A stretch of 8,416 nucleotides of DNA from the NCBI GenBank assembly GCA_038874185.1, contig JAVZCX010000031.1:1-8416 (forward strand). Direction: 5' to 3'. Each line of letters begins with the position of its first letter. Positions within the stretch are counted from its first letter, which is position 1. Of the stretch, positions 1 to 6,334 are shown one piece after another. Position numbers and translations under genes: made by a program. The stretch is from DTQF01 sp038874185. GTDB taxonomy: Archaea; Micrarchaeota; Micrarchaeia; CABMEP01. The notes beneath the pieces are model-generated. The model saw only the letters and a list, made by a program, of their open reading frames with translations. It was not told where the DNA came from and made no database searches.

Positions 1-422
1 CTATTGATGAAAGTATAGAAAAAAAGAGCCAGTTTAGATTCTATAGGTTGTCAGATATTAAGGACCTTTTCCTAGTAGGAGATCCAGAAAAAATAACAAA
101 GTTAATGAGAAAAGGAAAGATTCTCTACTGCCCTAAATATGAGATATCCTTAGAGATGTTTGCAAAGGCAAAATCGCTAAATAAACCATTTTTGATCTCT
201 CTTTCAGACATTATAACTGAAAAACCATATTTAGCAATTTACAGGATTTCAAATTTCATAAGAGTTGGAAGGCATTATAAATTGAAATTTATCATTGCTT
301 CAATGGCAAAGGATAAATACTCGGTAAGAAGCATAGATGAAGCTGCATCAATAATGAGGCTTTGCGGAATGAGCAAGGATCAAGTAAGGCAGTCTTTCAT
401 GCTTATTAAAAGATATCTATAA
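1..422 (+). CDS. rnp3: RNase P protein component 3 (Rpp30 family), C-terminal part
   Basis: Protein subunit of archaeal RNase P, the ribonucleoprotein that removes 5' leaders from precursor tRNAs; in archaea this subunit works as a pair with Rnp2/Pop5 to assist the catalytic RNA. The frame is open from base 3 with no stop or convincing start, so the gene is cut by the window edge. A TTG at 48 could serve as a start formally, but 15 in-frame codons precede it and the visible 139 residues correspond to a little over half of the usual 200-240 residue TIM-barrel-like protein. Recognition rests on the C-terminal family pattern: a helix near KAKSLNKPFLISLSDII, then a helix with RVGRHYKLKFIIAS, then the block SMAKDKYSVRSIDEAASIMR followed by a CGMS segment, which matches the family's region of a strand ending in S-S-A, an R-x-P/x-D stretch and a G-M segment. 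It lies 23 bp before rnp2, the usual archaeal gene pairing, and is probably co-transcribed with it. Family recognition is from memory, not a search. Confidence 0.88.
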   Translation, partial: IDESIEKKSQFRFYRLSDIKDLFLVGDPEKITKLMRKGKILYCPKYEISLEMFAKAKSLNKPFLISLSDIITEKPYLAIYRISNFIRVGRHYKLKFIIASMAKDKYSVRSIDEAASIMRLCGMSKDQVRQSFMLIKRYL

Positions 423-436
423 ATTTTTTATGATTT

Positions 437-441
437 GGTGG
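437..441 (+). promoter_or_regulatory. Shine-Dalgarno site of rnp2 (GGTGG)
   Basis: GGTGG sits four bases before the ATG at 446. It is complementary to the anti-Shine-Dalgarno end of archaeal 16S rRNA (core GGAGGTGAT). The same word at the same spacing precedes the genes starting at 1852 and 7926, so it serves as a local ruler for choosing starts. Confidence 0.75.
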
Positions 442-445
442 TTTC

Positions 446-769
446 ATGAAAGCTACGCTAAGAGAGAATTACAGGTATGTTGCAATAGAGATTATTTCAG
501 AGGTTCCTTTAGTTAAAGATGATCTTATCTCCATACTTAAAAAGGACTTATTGAGTTTGATAGGTAAAATCCATTATTCAGATGTAATGCCTAATCTAGC
601 TTATTTTGACCACTTGAATCAAAAGGCAGTTATAAGATGCCTGAATAAGGGAACAGAAGATTTAAAGACTGCTTTAGCTCTTTTCAATTCATATGAAGGA
701 AAAAAGATTCACCTTAAGGCAATTTATACATCTGGTACAATAAAGAAAGCTAAGGAAGTAATTAGATGA
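446..769 (+). CDS. rnp2: RNase P protein component 2 (Pop5 family)
   Basis: Pop5-type protein subunit of archaeal RNase P; it partners with Rnp3/Rpp30, binds the catalytic domain of the RNase P RNA and aids pre-tRNA cleavage. The 107-residue length is typical of a small ferredoxin-like (RRM-like) fold. Visible family marks are the N-terminal RENYRYVAIEI strand, a helix around LISILKKDLLSLIG, a central strand ending AVIRCLNKG (family pattern of a strand followed by R-C), a helix DLKTALALF, and the C-terminal TSGTIKKAKE block, close to the conserved S-G-T-I-x-x-A-K signature. The ATG at 446 has a GGTGG four bases upstream. It follows rnp3 by 23 bp on the same strand, so one transcript is likely. 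In many archaea the pair is followed by proteasome and exosome genes; here an unrelated minus-strand gene follows instead. Confidence 0.92.
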   Translation: MKATLRENYRYVAIEIISEVPLVKDDLISILKKDLLSLIGKIHYSDVMPNLAYFDHLNQKAVIRCLNKGTEDLKTALALFNSYEGKKIHLKAIYTSGTIKKAKEVIR

Positions 770-781
770 TACTTTCAATTG

Positions 782-788
782 TTTTTTT
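782..788 (+). terminator. T-tract terminator after rnp2
   Basis: Seven consecutive T bases lie 13 bases past the rnp2 stop, and a second five-T run is at 803-807. Archaeal intrinsic termination depends mainly on U-tracts and does not need a strong hairpin; no convincing hairpin is seen. The position, between two convergent genes, fits a terminator for the rnp3-rnp2 transcript. No equivalent T-tract was seen for the minus-strand gene that ends at 794. Confidence 0.5.
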
Positions 789-793
789 ACAAC

Positions 794-1735
794 TCATGCT
801 GCTTTTTGTAATCTATCTAAAGCAGAATAAGCAAGAAGTAGACCTTCTATCTCTATTTTAGTTTGTTCTTCCATTTCCTTTGCAGTGGGAATAAATTTCT
901 TCCATTTTTCCGCTGCTTCTTGAACTGCTTCTAAAGATACGCTTCTATCTCCACTTGCAACTTTTTTGAAAAAAGCAAGACTTTTTTCTTTTATCTCTTT
1001 AGCGCTTTCAAGTCGTTTTGTAAGTTCATTTATTTTCGTTTGAATAGATATTTTTAATTTTTCAATTAATTGAATTTCATCATCACTGTATTCTTTTTTA
1101 TTTCTAAATAGATTTTTATGTGGATAAATAATTTTTGCAAATTCTTTACTCATCAAGCCTGCTAACGAAAGATCTATTTGCCCGACCATGAAATTATTGA
1201 ATTTTTCTGCATCTTCCATTCCAAGGAGCATTCCACTGTATCCTATTTTCTTTTGTTTGGCTATTTCTATACTATTTTCATATATTTCAATAATATCTAA
1301 ATAAAATTTTCTTAACTTTGTATTACTTGTATTTTCTTCAATTTCCGCCTTTCTAAGATTTTCAATCGATTCAGTTGTTTTTTTAAGTCGTTTTCTCATT
1401 TTAGGTTCATTAATCAATTCTATCGCAGCTAAGTTATCATCTCTAAGTTTTAAAATTTCCTTATTCATTTCTTCTCTTCTTATCCAGTACGCCATTATCT
1501 TAAATCTATTTCCGTTATATGTGCCATCCAAATCGTATAGAACTATATTCATCTCTTTTTCTAGTTTCTTACCTATATCAGATTTCTTTTTAAGTTGAGA
1601 ATTTAAAGCCGAAATTTCTTTTATTAATTCTTCTTTTTGAGCATAAGTGAGCTTTGATTGGTTTTTGAATTTTTCATTGATCTCAATATATATTTTTTTA
1701 AATGTATTATACTCGTCTTTAATCTGGGTTTGCAT
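794..1735 (-). CDS. Coiled-coil/helical protein of unknown function, 313 aa
   Basis: I do not recognise this protein. It has no signal peptide or membrane segment and is rich in Lys and Glu, so it is probably cytosolic. Long amphipathic helices with coiled-coil character are visible at about residues 1-60 (heavy in Lys/Glu with spaced Leu/Ile), 85-165 and 215-260, with a final helical part to 313 ending in LLLAYSALDRLQKAA. A less charged patch around 163-205 (IGYSGMLLGMEDA, then VGQIDLSLAGLM) may be a small globular element. Residues 64-72 read IVLYDLDGT, which resembles HAD phosphatase motif I, but the other HAD motifs are not evident. It has no cysteine. The ATG at 1735 lies about 25 bases from the centre of a TATA element at 1755-1764, so the message may be leaderless. 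It converges with rnp2 (24 bp between stops) and diverges from the gene at 1852. Being a real gene is supported by the long open frame, coherent protein composition and promoter. Confidence 0.82.
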   Translation of the reverse strand: MQTQIKDEYNTFKKIYIEINEKFKNQSKLTYAQKEELIKEISALNSQLKKKSDIGKKLEKEMNIVLYDLDGTYNGNRFKIMAYWIRREEMNKEILKLRDDNLAAIELINEPKMRKRLKKTTESIENLRKAEIEENTSNTKLRKFYLDIIEIYENSIEIAKQKKIGYSGMLLGMEDAEKFNNFMVGQIDLSLAGLMSKEFAKIIYPHKNLFRNKKEYSDDEIQLIEKLKISIQTKINELTKRLESAKEIKEKSLAFFKKVASGDRSVSLEAVQEAAEKWKKFIPTAKEMEEQTKIEIEGLLLAYSALDRLQKAA

Positions 1736-1754
1736 AGTTTAATTTCCTCATCAC

Positions 1755-1764
1755 TATTTAAATA
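1755..1764 (-). promoter_or_regulatory. TATA promoter of the 313-aa gene
   Basis: TATTTAAATA is a perfect 10-bp palindrome. Read on the minus strand it is preceded by A-rich AATAAAG, a plausible BRE. Its centre is about 25 bases before the ATG at 1735, the normal archaeal TATA-to-start distance, which predicts transcription starting at or next to the start codon (leaderless). Being symmetric, it could also be read towards the + strand, but a start there would be near 1785, far from the next gene. Confidence 0.6.
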
Positions 1765-1794
1765 CTTTATTATGAAACATCAGCACCAAACAAA

Positions 1795-1808
1795 TATATT
1801 TAAATATA
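1795..1808 (+). promoter_or_regulatory. TATA promoter of the 402-aa gene
   Basis: A perfect 14-bp palindrome, TATATTTAAATATA, preceded by CAAACAAA as a BRE-like element. A start about 25-27 bases past its centre falls near 1827-1829. That would leave a leader of about 23 bases carrying GGTGG before the ATG at 1852, whereas the earlier ATG at 1834 would have only a few leader bases and no good ribosome site. Confidence 0.6.
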
Positions 1809-1842
1809 GGACATGTAATATAATCGTGATAATATGGGAGAA

Positions 1843-1847
1843 GGTGG
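1843..1847 (+). promoter_or_regulatory. Shine-Dalgarno site deciding the start at 1852 (GGTGG)
   Basis: GGTGG with a four-base spacer precedes the ATG at 1852, identical in word and spacing to the sites of rnp2 and of the gene at 7926. Choosing the upstream in-frame ATG at 1834 would place this motif inside the coding region, so 1852 is preferred. Confidence 0.7.
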
Positions 1848-1851
1848 CAAG

Positions 1852-3060
1852 ATGGCAGGACAAAAGTTTATTCCAAAAGAGATAGTTAGTTTAAATGAAA
1901 AAAAAGAATCGATTGAAACATATATAAAAAACGATAAGATCCCACAAGATGTAGGAGATATAATTCTTAAAAGAATCAATACAGATATAATTCGTATCAA
2001 CAAAGGAGAAAAACCGATTTTTAAAGACATTAAAATTTATGAAGAAGAAGGTCGTATCAAAATAGATCTAATATTCACTTCAGCATTCAAGAAAACTCAA
2101 GTCGATTTATTTGAAGATGATTTAGCCAGCTTAAATGTAACTAGAGACGCACAAGAGATGGATTTAATTTTACCAATCATAGATAAAGAGAAAGGACTAA
2201 TAAAATTAGATGAAATGCCACAATTAGTTAAGAAAGAAATGATTCAAACAACACAATCTTTAGAAACAAAACCCCAAGAAATTGAGATTTCTTCAGCACC
2301 TATTGCAGATATTCAAAAATCAACCGAAGTAGTATCAAATGCAATCTCTGAAATGGAAGAAACATTAGAAAAAATAGAATCTAAAGCAAAAAAAGAGACT
2401 TGGTGGACAAAATTTAAAGAAGATTTCAAATCGTTAAAAGATTTACCCGATCTGGTAAAGTACGCTTCAAGTAAAAAAAATCTAAGTGAAATTGAACGTT
2501 ATGTTACTGCAATGCAAAAAATTATAAAACTCCATCAAGAGACAAAGAAGAGATTAGAACAAGAAAAAGGAGAAAATAAAGAGAAAATAGAAAAACTTGA
2601 GCAATCCCTAGAAGAAATAAAGCAAGAGTTTCAGAAGTATTTATCATCAAAAGAATCAGCAAAAAATAAGAAAAAAGAGGAAGGTTCCATTACTGTGGTG
2701 AAAGAGCAAAAAGAGAAAAATAAAGAAGAAAAACCAAGTTCTACAGTAAACAAAAACCAACAAAAAATAAAAACAGATTTAATATTACTTGATGAAGAAA
2801 ATACAAAATTTAAGAGTTTGATTAATAATTGTAATCAAGTGATGAACACTATAAATCAAGTTAACAATAAAGAGTGGTCATCTAACTTTTCTGAACCTAT
2901 TACTTTAGATTTGAATAATAAAGACAGCAAAAAACTTTATGATTTTTTGAAAAACAAATTAACTAAAGATGTCGACTACATTTATGATCTAAGTAAAGTA
3001 AATAGATTACATCTTACTCTTAAGGATAATGGATTAGAAGTAATTGTTGAAAAAAAATAG
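1852..3060 (+). CDS. Lys/Glu-rich coiled-coil protein of unknown function, 402 aa
   Basis: I do not recognise this protein. An in-frame ATG at 1834 would add six residues, but the GGTGG site at 1843-1847 favours 1852. There is no signal peptide or membrane span, so it is probably cytosolic. Visible parts: an N-terminal mixed alpha/beta region (about 1-130), with strand-like stretches RIKIDLIFTSAF and QEMDLILPIID; a Ser/Thr/Gln/Glu linker (about 130-160); a charged helical region with a tryptophan pair in KKETWWTKFKEDF (about 180-193); a strong coiled coil (about 210-270, heptad-like KLEQSLEEIKQEFQKYL); a Lys/Glu-rich low-complexity linker (about 270-305); and a C-terminal helix-plus-strand part ending in LHLTLKDNGLEVIVEKK. 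It has a single cysteine, at about 327. It has its own TATA promoter and is followed 65 bp later by the 1055-aa gene. Leucine is mostly encoded by TTA. A scaffolding or adaptor role is possible from shape only. Confidence 0.85.
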   Translation: MAGQKFIPKEIVSLNEKKESIETYIKNDKIPQDVGDIILKRINTDIIRINKGEKPIFKDIKIYEEEGRIKIDLIFTSAFKKTQVDLFEDDLASLNVTRDAQEMDLILPIIDKEKGLIKLDEMPQLVKKEMIQTTQSLETKPQEIEISSAPIADIQKSTEVVSNAISEMEETLEKIESKAKKETWWTKFKEDFKSLKDLPDLVKYASSKKNLSEIERYVTAMQKIIKLHQETKKRLEQEKGENKEKIEKLEQSLEEIKQEFQKYLSSKESAKNKKKEEGSITVVKEQKEKNKEEKPSSTVNKNQQKIKTDLILLDEENTKFKSLINNCNQVMNTINQVNNKEWSSNFSEPITLDLNNKDSKKLYDFLKNKLTKDVDYIYDLSKVNRLHLTLKDNGLEVIVEKK

Positions 3061-3083
3061 TCAAGTAAATTAAGCAAACAACC

Positions 3084-3097
3084 GAAAAGTATTTTAA
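3084..3097 (+). promoter_or_regulatory. Possible BRE/TATA element of the 1055-aa gene
   Basis: CGAAAAG followed by TATTTTAA gives a BRE-plus-TATA arrangement centred about 32 bases before the ATG at 3126. The predicted start near 3119-3121 leaves a leader of only about five bases, consistent with the absence of a Shine-Dalgarno motif. It is a weaker TATA match than those at 1755 and 1795. If it is real, the 1055-aa gene is not wholly dependent on read-through from 1852. Confidence 0.4.
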
Positions 3098-3125
3098 CTA
3101 GAAACAAGTTTATTCTTAGATTTGT

Positions 3126-6100
3126 ATGTGTTTAAAGCAAAACATATATCTAAAAAGATCAAATCTTAAAAGATTAGCCATCTCTTCTTTTTTATTAGTT
3201 GAACCGTTATTCACTGAAGTTTCAATTTCTGAAGCAAAAGAATTTAAAAACCAAACGTTTAATATGATTAGATGTGAGAGGATGGGTGACAGGATAGGTG
3301 AATTCATGAATAAACAAAATTTTTTGCAAGAAAGCGAACAAAAAAATTTAAGCTTACTTTGGTCAAAATCGTATAATGAAGTAACGTCTTCTAAAAATTT
3401 AGAATATTTAAGAGCTAAAGAAGAGGGGAATACATTTAAAGTCATTAATGAAATTCCATTTGGTAAAGAAAAAGGATTTTATGGATACACTTATTCAAAA
3501 TTACCTAAAGATGAAAAAGCAAAAATAGATTTGCTACAAAAAAATTATTTAAACTCTATAAAAACAAATATCAATAAATATATACAAGAATCAGATGCAA
3601 GGTGGAAAAAACTATCCATGGTATTAGGTTCCAATCTTGCTTATGGGCCTATCGGCCATGAACAACAACAATATTTAACTATTTCTAATATCTCAGCTAT
3701 TATGGCAACACAGGGTAGAGATGAAGACCTTAAAACACTCAAAAATTTAGTCGATAAACGGGAATCAATAAATCTAAAAGATTTTGGTTTTTCCATCAAT
3801 GATAAGTGGATTCATTTAGATCCTAAAAAAATACTTTCAGGTCAATTAGAGGAAGCATTATTTGATCAAAATGGTGTATGTAAGCTTTCTGAATTAGAAA
3901 TTCAAGGATTAAAAAGAGTTATAATCGGAGTTTGGAAAGATGGAGATTCTCTTCTTTTCCAAAACAATGATAGAGCAGCACTATATCCGGACGGTTACTT
4001 GAGTGGAAAAGTTGTTCCAGGTGTTAAAAGTAGCAAGGATGTATACGACCAAATATTAAAAATTATTAATAATGGAAGAATTTCAAGCAGTTTTGATGCA
4101 GGTTTTAATTATCATACGATGGCCAACAAAGAAGTAGGTATAAAGTATGAGGCCATTAAACTATACATCCATAATTTAATTCGTACTCAAATAGTAAATT
4201 ATGCCCCATTATACTCTAAATATCCAGATGTACTTAGACAGTTACCTGCAATGATGTATGTATTCATGGATGAAGCATACAATACATTAATAAAAGCAGT
4301 CTCTACCTCTCAAAAAGAAGATACAATGTCACGTCAACTAGATCAATCAAAAGCACTTGCCGAAATGTTCTACTATATGGTGCCAATGATTATAGAAAAA
4401 GCAAATAAAATAATGGTAGACAGTAAGAATAATGAAAAATATTTAGATAATAAGACGGACTATTATCTATTTATGTCTTACTTGGTTCAAGGGGTATTTG
4501 AAATAATTAAAGATGGCAAAGAAAAAATCATAGGTGTTCCACAATTAGGTGCAATACGTTTAGATTTCAAAAAAGATCAAACCCCATTGAATGATTATTT
4601 ATCTGGTAAAGCTGTATTTCCTTCTAAATCTAATGAGATAAGAGACTTAGCAAATAAAATTATAAATTCAATTTCTGGCGAATGTCAAGTTCAGCAGATT
4701 AGATTTAATGTTCAATTAGTTGAAAAAGGCAATCAAGTTAGAGCAATTGTAAAGTTTTTACCACCAGATAATGTATTGTTAGATGTTCAACCTGGAAATA
4801 GAGATAATTCACAAATAATATTTTATACTGAAACTATAAAGTTTAGTTCGGGCATGTTCGCAGGTTTACCTGGCAAATGGAAATCTAGCAAGAATTATAA
4901 TGAAAAAGACAAATATAATCTACCATTTAATTCGATAATGAATGTTCATAAAAACAATAGATTTGAATTTGATTTACCTCAAATTCTTTCTCAACAAGAT
5001 TTGAATCTTTCAGGTGTATTCAAAATAAAAGGAAATGAGTTTAAATTCTTAAAGCCGTTTAAATTTGAAACGGCGGAGATTAAAATCAAAGCTCCAGAAT
5101 CGCTACCCATTTCAATTCCATTTTTCATCAAAAATAACATTAAGACAGGAAGTGGTATAGGTGGAGTGCCACCTGGATTTGAATCTAGGTTCTCTGAAAG
5201 AATCTCATCTTTAATTAATCAGGCATGGGATTTACAAAAGAATGCAGATCAAAATCCGATCAATTTGGTGGAAGTTAATAAGTTGATATACGATTCAATC
5301 AAAGAAGCTTACAAGTTAGATCCAGCAAAAGTAGGCGGAGATGCAACGAAGAAATGGCTTGAAGACAATAAAGATTCGATTAGAGAAGGCAAATTCAAAA
5401 CTCAGATGCCAAATGAACTTCTTTCAAGCCAATTTGGTTCAGAACTTTCATTGGTAAACGTTCCAAAACAGTTAAAGATGGATCAAACAAGATCAGTTAA
5501 TGCACTTGACATTTATATCAAAAAAGATCTTTATATAAAAACAGGTTGGATTCAATATGATACTAAATATATTTTTGCATCTATAAAAGATTACGATGAA
5601 AATGGCAATCCAATCTTTAAATACACTGATAAGTCAGTTAAATCAAAAGAATTTTTGAAAGGTTTGGGATACCACCTTAAGCTGGACGAAAAAGAGAAAT
5701 TGAAAATTGAATTTTTCGGAGGTGGAAAAGATTGGACAATTAAATCCATGTCCGAAGAGGACAGGACAATTTTACAGAAATTTGGCGAACACATAATACA
5801 CGAATGGGAAGGAAATAAACTAAAAGTAGCGGGAAGGAAGCTTATCGAATTGGTAAACCTATTAGATGAAATGACTTTAACAAAATATGATGATAGATGG
5901 CTTATGCAGGGTAGAACTAACAATCTTTCAATGCCATTATCAATTCCATTTAGTTGGATAGGTATAGATGGGTTGCCAGCAAATCTTAATTGGAGAACTG
6001 TTTTTAATATTGATTTTATAGACGGTTCACCTAGAACTTCCATCAATAAAGAGTTAGGAAATATCTTAGATCTCAATGTAAAGACAAATAACTACGCTTG

Positions 6101-6293
6101 GTCTATTTGGGAATACTTTAATGGGGACGTCTTGTCTCCTAAAGGTTTTGGCGCAGAATTAAGAATACAAGGAAAGAAATCAGAATTAGGAATCGGCTTA
6201 AGCTTAATGCCAAAACCTGGAAGGGACGTAGTAGACTTTAATAATATATTTAAGAACAATATTCCAAACGGACATCTTTCGATTAGATTTTAA
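3126..6293 (+). CDS. Large protein of unknown function, possibly exported, 1055 aa
   Basis: I do not recognise this protein. The ATG is fixed by an in-frame TAG at 3117-3119. The N-terminus is basic (LKQNIYLKRSNLKR) followed by a short hydrophobic stretch LAISSFLLVEPLF and SISEAKEF, which could be a signal peptide with cleavage near residue 37; the core contains a Glu, so export is uncertain. Beyond it there is no membrane span. By eye the chain is helical at about 60-165 and 340-520, rich in beta-strand-like stretches at about 520-665, then has a Gly/Pro linker GSGIGGVPPGF (675-685), a helical part (690-765) and a beta-rich C-terminal part (about 785-1055) with aromatic-rich strands and a final LSIRF. 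The phrase P-x-SIPF occurs twice (about 660-665 and 937-942). It has four cysteines and only six N-glycosylation sequons. No Shine-Dalgarno site is seen. It sits 65 bp after the coiled-coil gene and 41 bp before a secreted-protein gene, suggesting a shared task, perhaps at the envelope (inference). Confidence 0.85.
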   Translation: MCLKQNIYLKRSNLKRLAISSFLLVEPLFTEVSISEAKEFKNQTFNMIRCERMGDRIGEFMNKQNFLQESEQKNLSLLWSKSYNEVTSSKNLEYLRAKEEGNTFKVINEIPFGKEKGFYGYTYSKLPKDEKAKIDLLQKNYLNSIKTNINKYIQESDARWKKLSMVLGSNLAYGPIGHEQQQYLTISNISAIMATQGRDEDLKTLKNLVDKRESINLKDFGFSINDKWIHLDPKKILSGQLEEALFDQNGVCKLSELEIQGLKRVIIGVWKDGDSLLFQNNDRAALYPDGYLSGKVVPGVKSSKDVYDQILKIINNGRISSSFDAGFNYHTMANKEVGIKYEAIKLYIHNLIRTQIVNYAPLYSKYPDVLRQLPAMMYVFMDEAYNTLIKAVSTSQKEDTMSRQLDQSKALAEMFYYMVPMIIEKANKIMVDSKNNEKYLDNKTDYYLFMSYLVQGVFEIIKDGKEKIIGVPQLGAIRLDFKKDQTPLNDYLSGKAVFPSKSNEIRDLANKIINSISGECQVQQIRFNVQLVEKGNQVRAIVKFLPPDNVLLDVQPGNRDNSQIIFYTETIKFSSGMFAGLPGKWKSSKNYNEKDKYNLPFNSIMNVHKNNRFEFDLPQILSQQDLNLSGVFKIKGNEFKFLKPFKFETAEIKIKAPESLPISIPFFIKNNIKTGSGIGGVPPGFESRFSERISSLINQAWDLQKNADQNPINLVEVNKLIYDSIKEAYKLDPAKVGGDATKKWLEDNKDSIREGKFKTQMPNELLSSQFGSELSLVNVPKQLKMDQTRSVNALDIYIKKDLYIKTGWIQYDTKYIFASIKDYDENGNPIFKYTDKSVKSKEFLKGLGYHLKLDEKEKLKIEFFGGGKDWTIKSMSEEDRTILQKFGEHIIHEWEGNKLKVAGRKLIELVNLLDEMTLTKYDDRWLMQGRTNNLSMPLSIPFSWIGIDGLPANLNWRTVFNIDFIDGSPRTSINKELGNILDLNVKTNNYAWSIWEYFNGDVLSPKGFGAELRIQGKKSELGIGLSLMPKPGRDVVDFNNIFKNNIPNGHLSIRF

Positions 6294-6302
6294 TTATAGA
6301 AA

Positions 6303-6315
6303 GAAATAAAAATTA
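6303..6315 (+). promoter_or_regulatory. Weak TATA-like element before the 500-aa gene
   Basis: An A-rich stretch containing AATAAAAATTA is centred about 26 bases before the ATG at 6335, the right distance for a leaderless message. The match to TTTAWATA is poor, and in such AT-rich DNA it may be chance. The 41-bp gap would equally suit co-transcription with the 1055-aa gene. Confidence 0.25.
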
Positions 6316-6334
6316 TTAGAGCTAAGTATTCCTG

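Noticed and set aside
1658..2030. Small open frames across the divergent region (+ strand 1658-1885 and - strand 1800-2030)
   Set aside because: Both overlap well-supported genes in other frames, cross the promoters, and have hydrophobic low-complexity translations typical of chance frames in AT-rich DNA.
3640..5810. HEXXH-like zinc protease signals in the 1055-aa protein (HEQQQ near residue 178, HIIHE near 889)
   Set aside because: HEQQQ lacks the second His, and HIIHE is neither HEXXH nor the inverted HXXEH. No downstream metal ligand pattern was seen.
5591..6076. 161-residue minus-strand open frame
   Set aside because: It lies inside the 1055-aa gene, has no promoter or ribosome site, and its composition is that of an antisense shadow. 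The minus-strand frames at 3116-3445 and 7958-8254 are rejected for the same reason.
6160..6293. Bacterial-type outer-membrane beta-barrel ending in Phe in the 1055-aa protein
   Set aside because: The terminal aromatic and alternating strands are suggestive, but the RNase P proteins indicate an archaeon, which normally lacks a BAM-type outer membrane, and a full barrel pattern is not visible.
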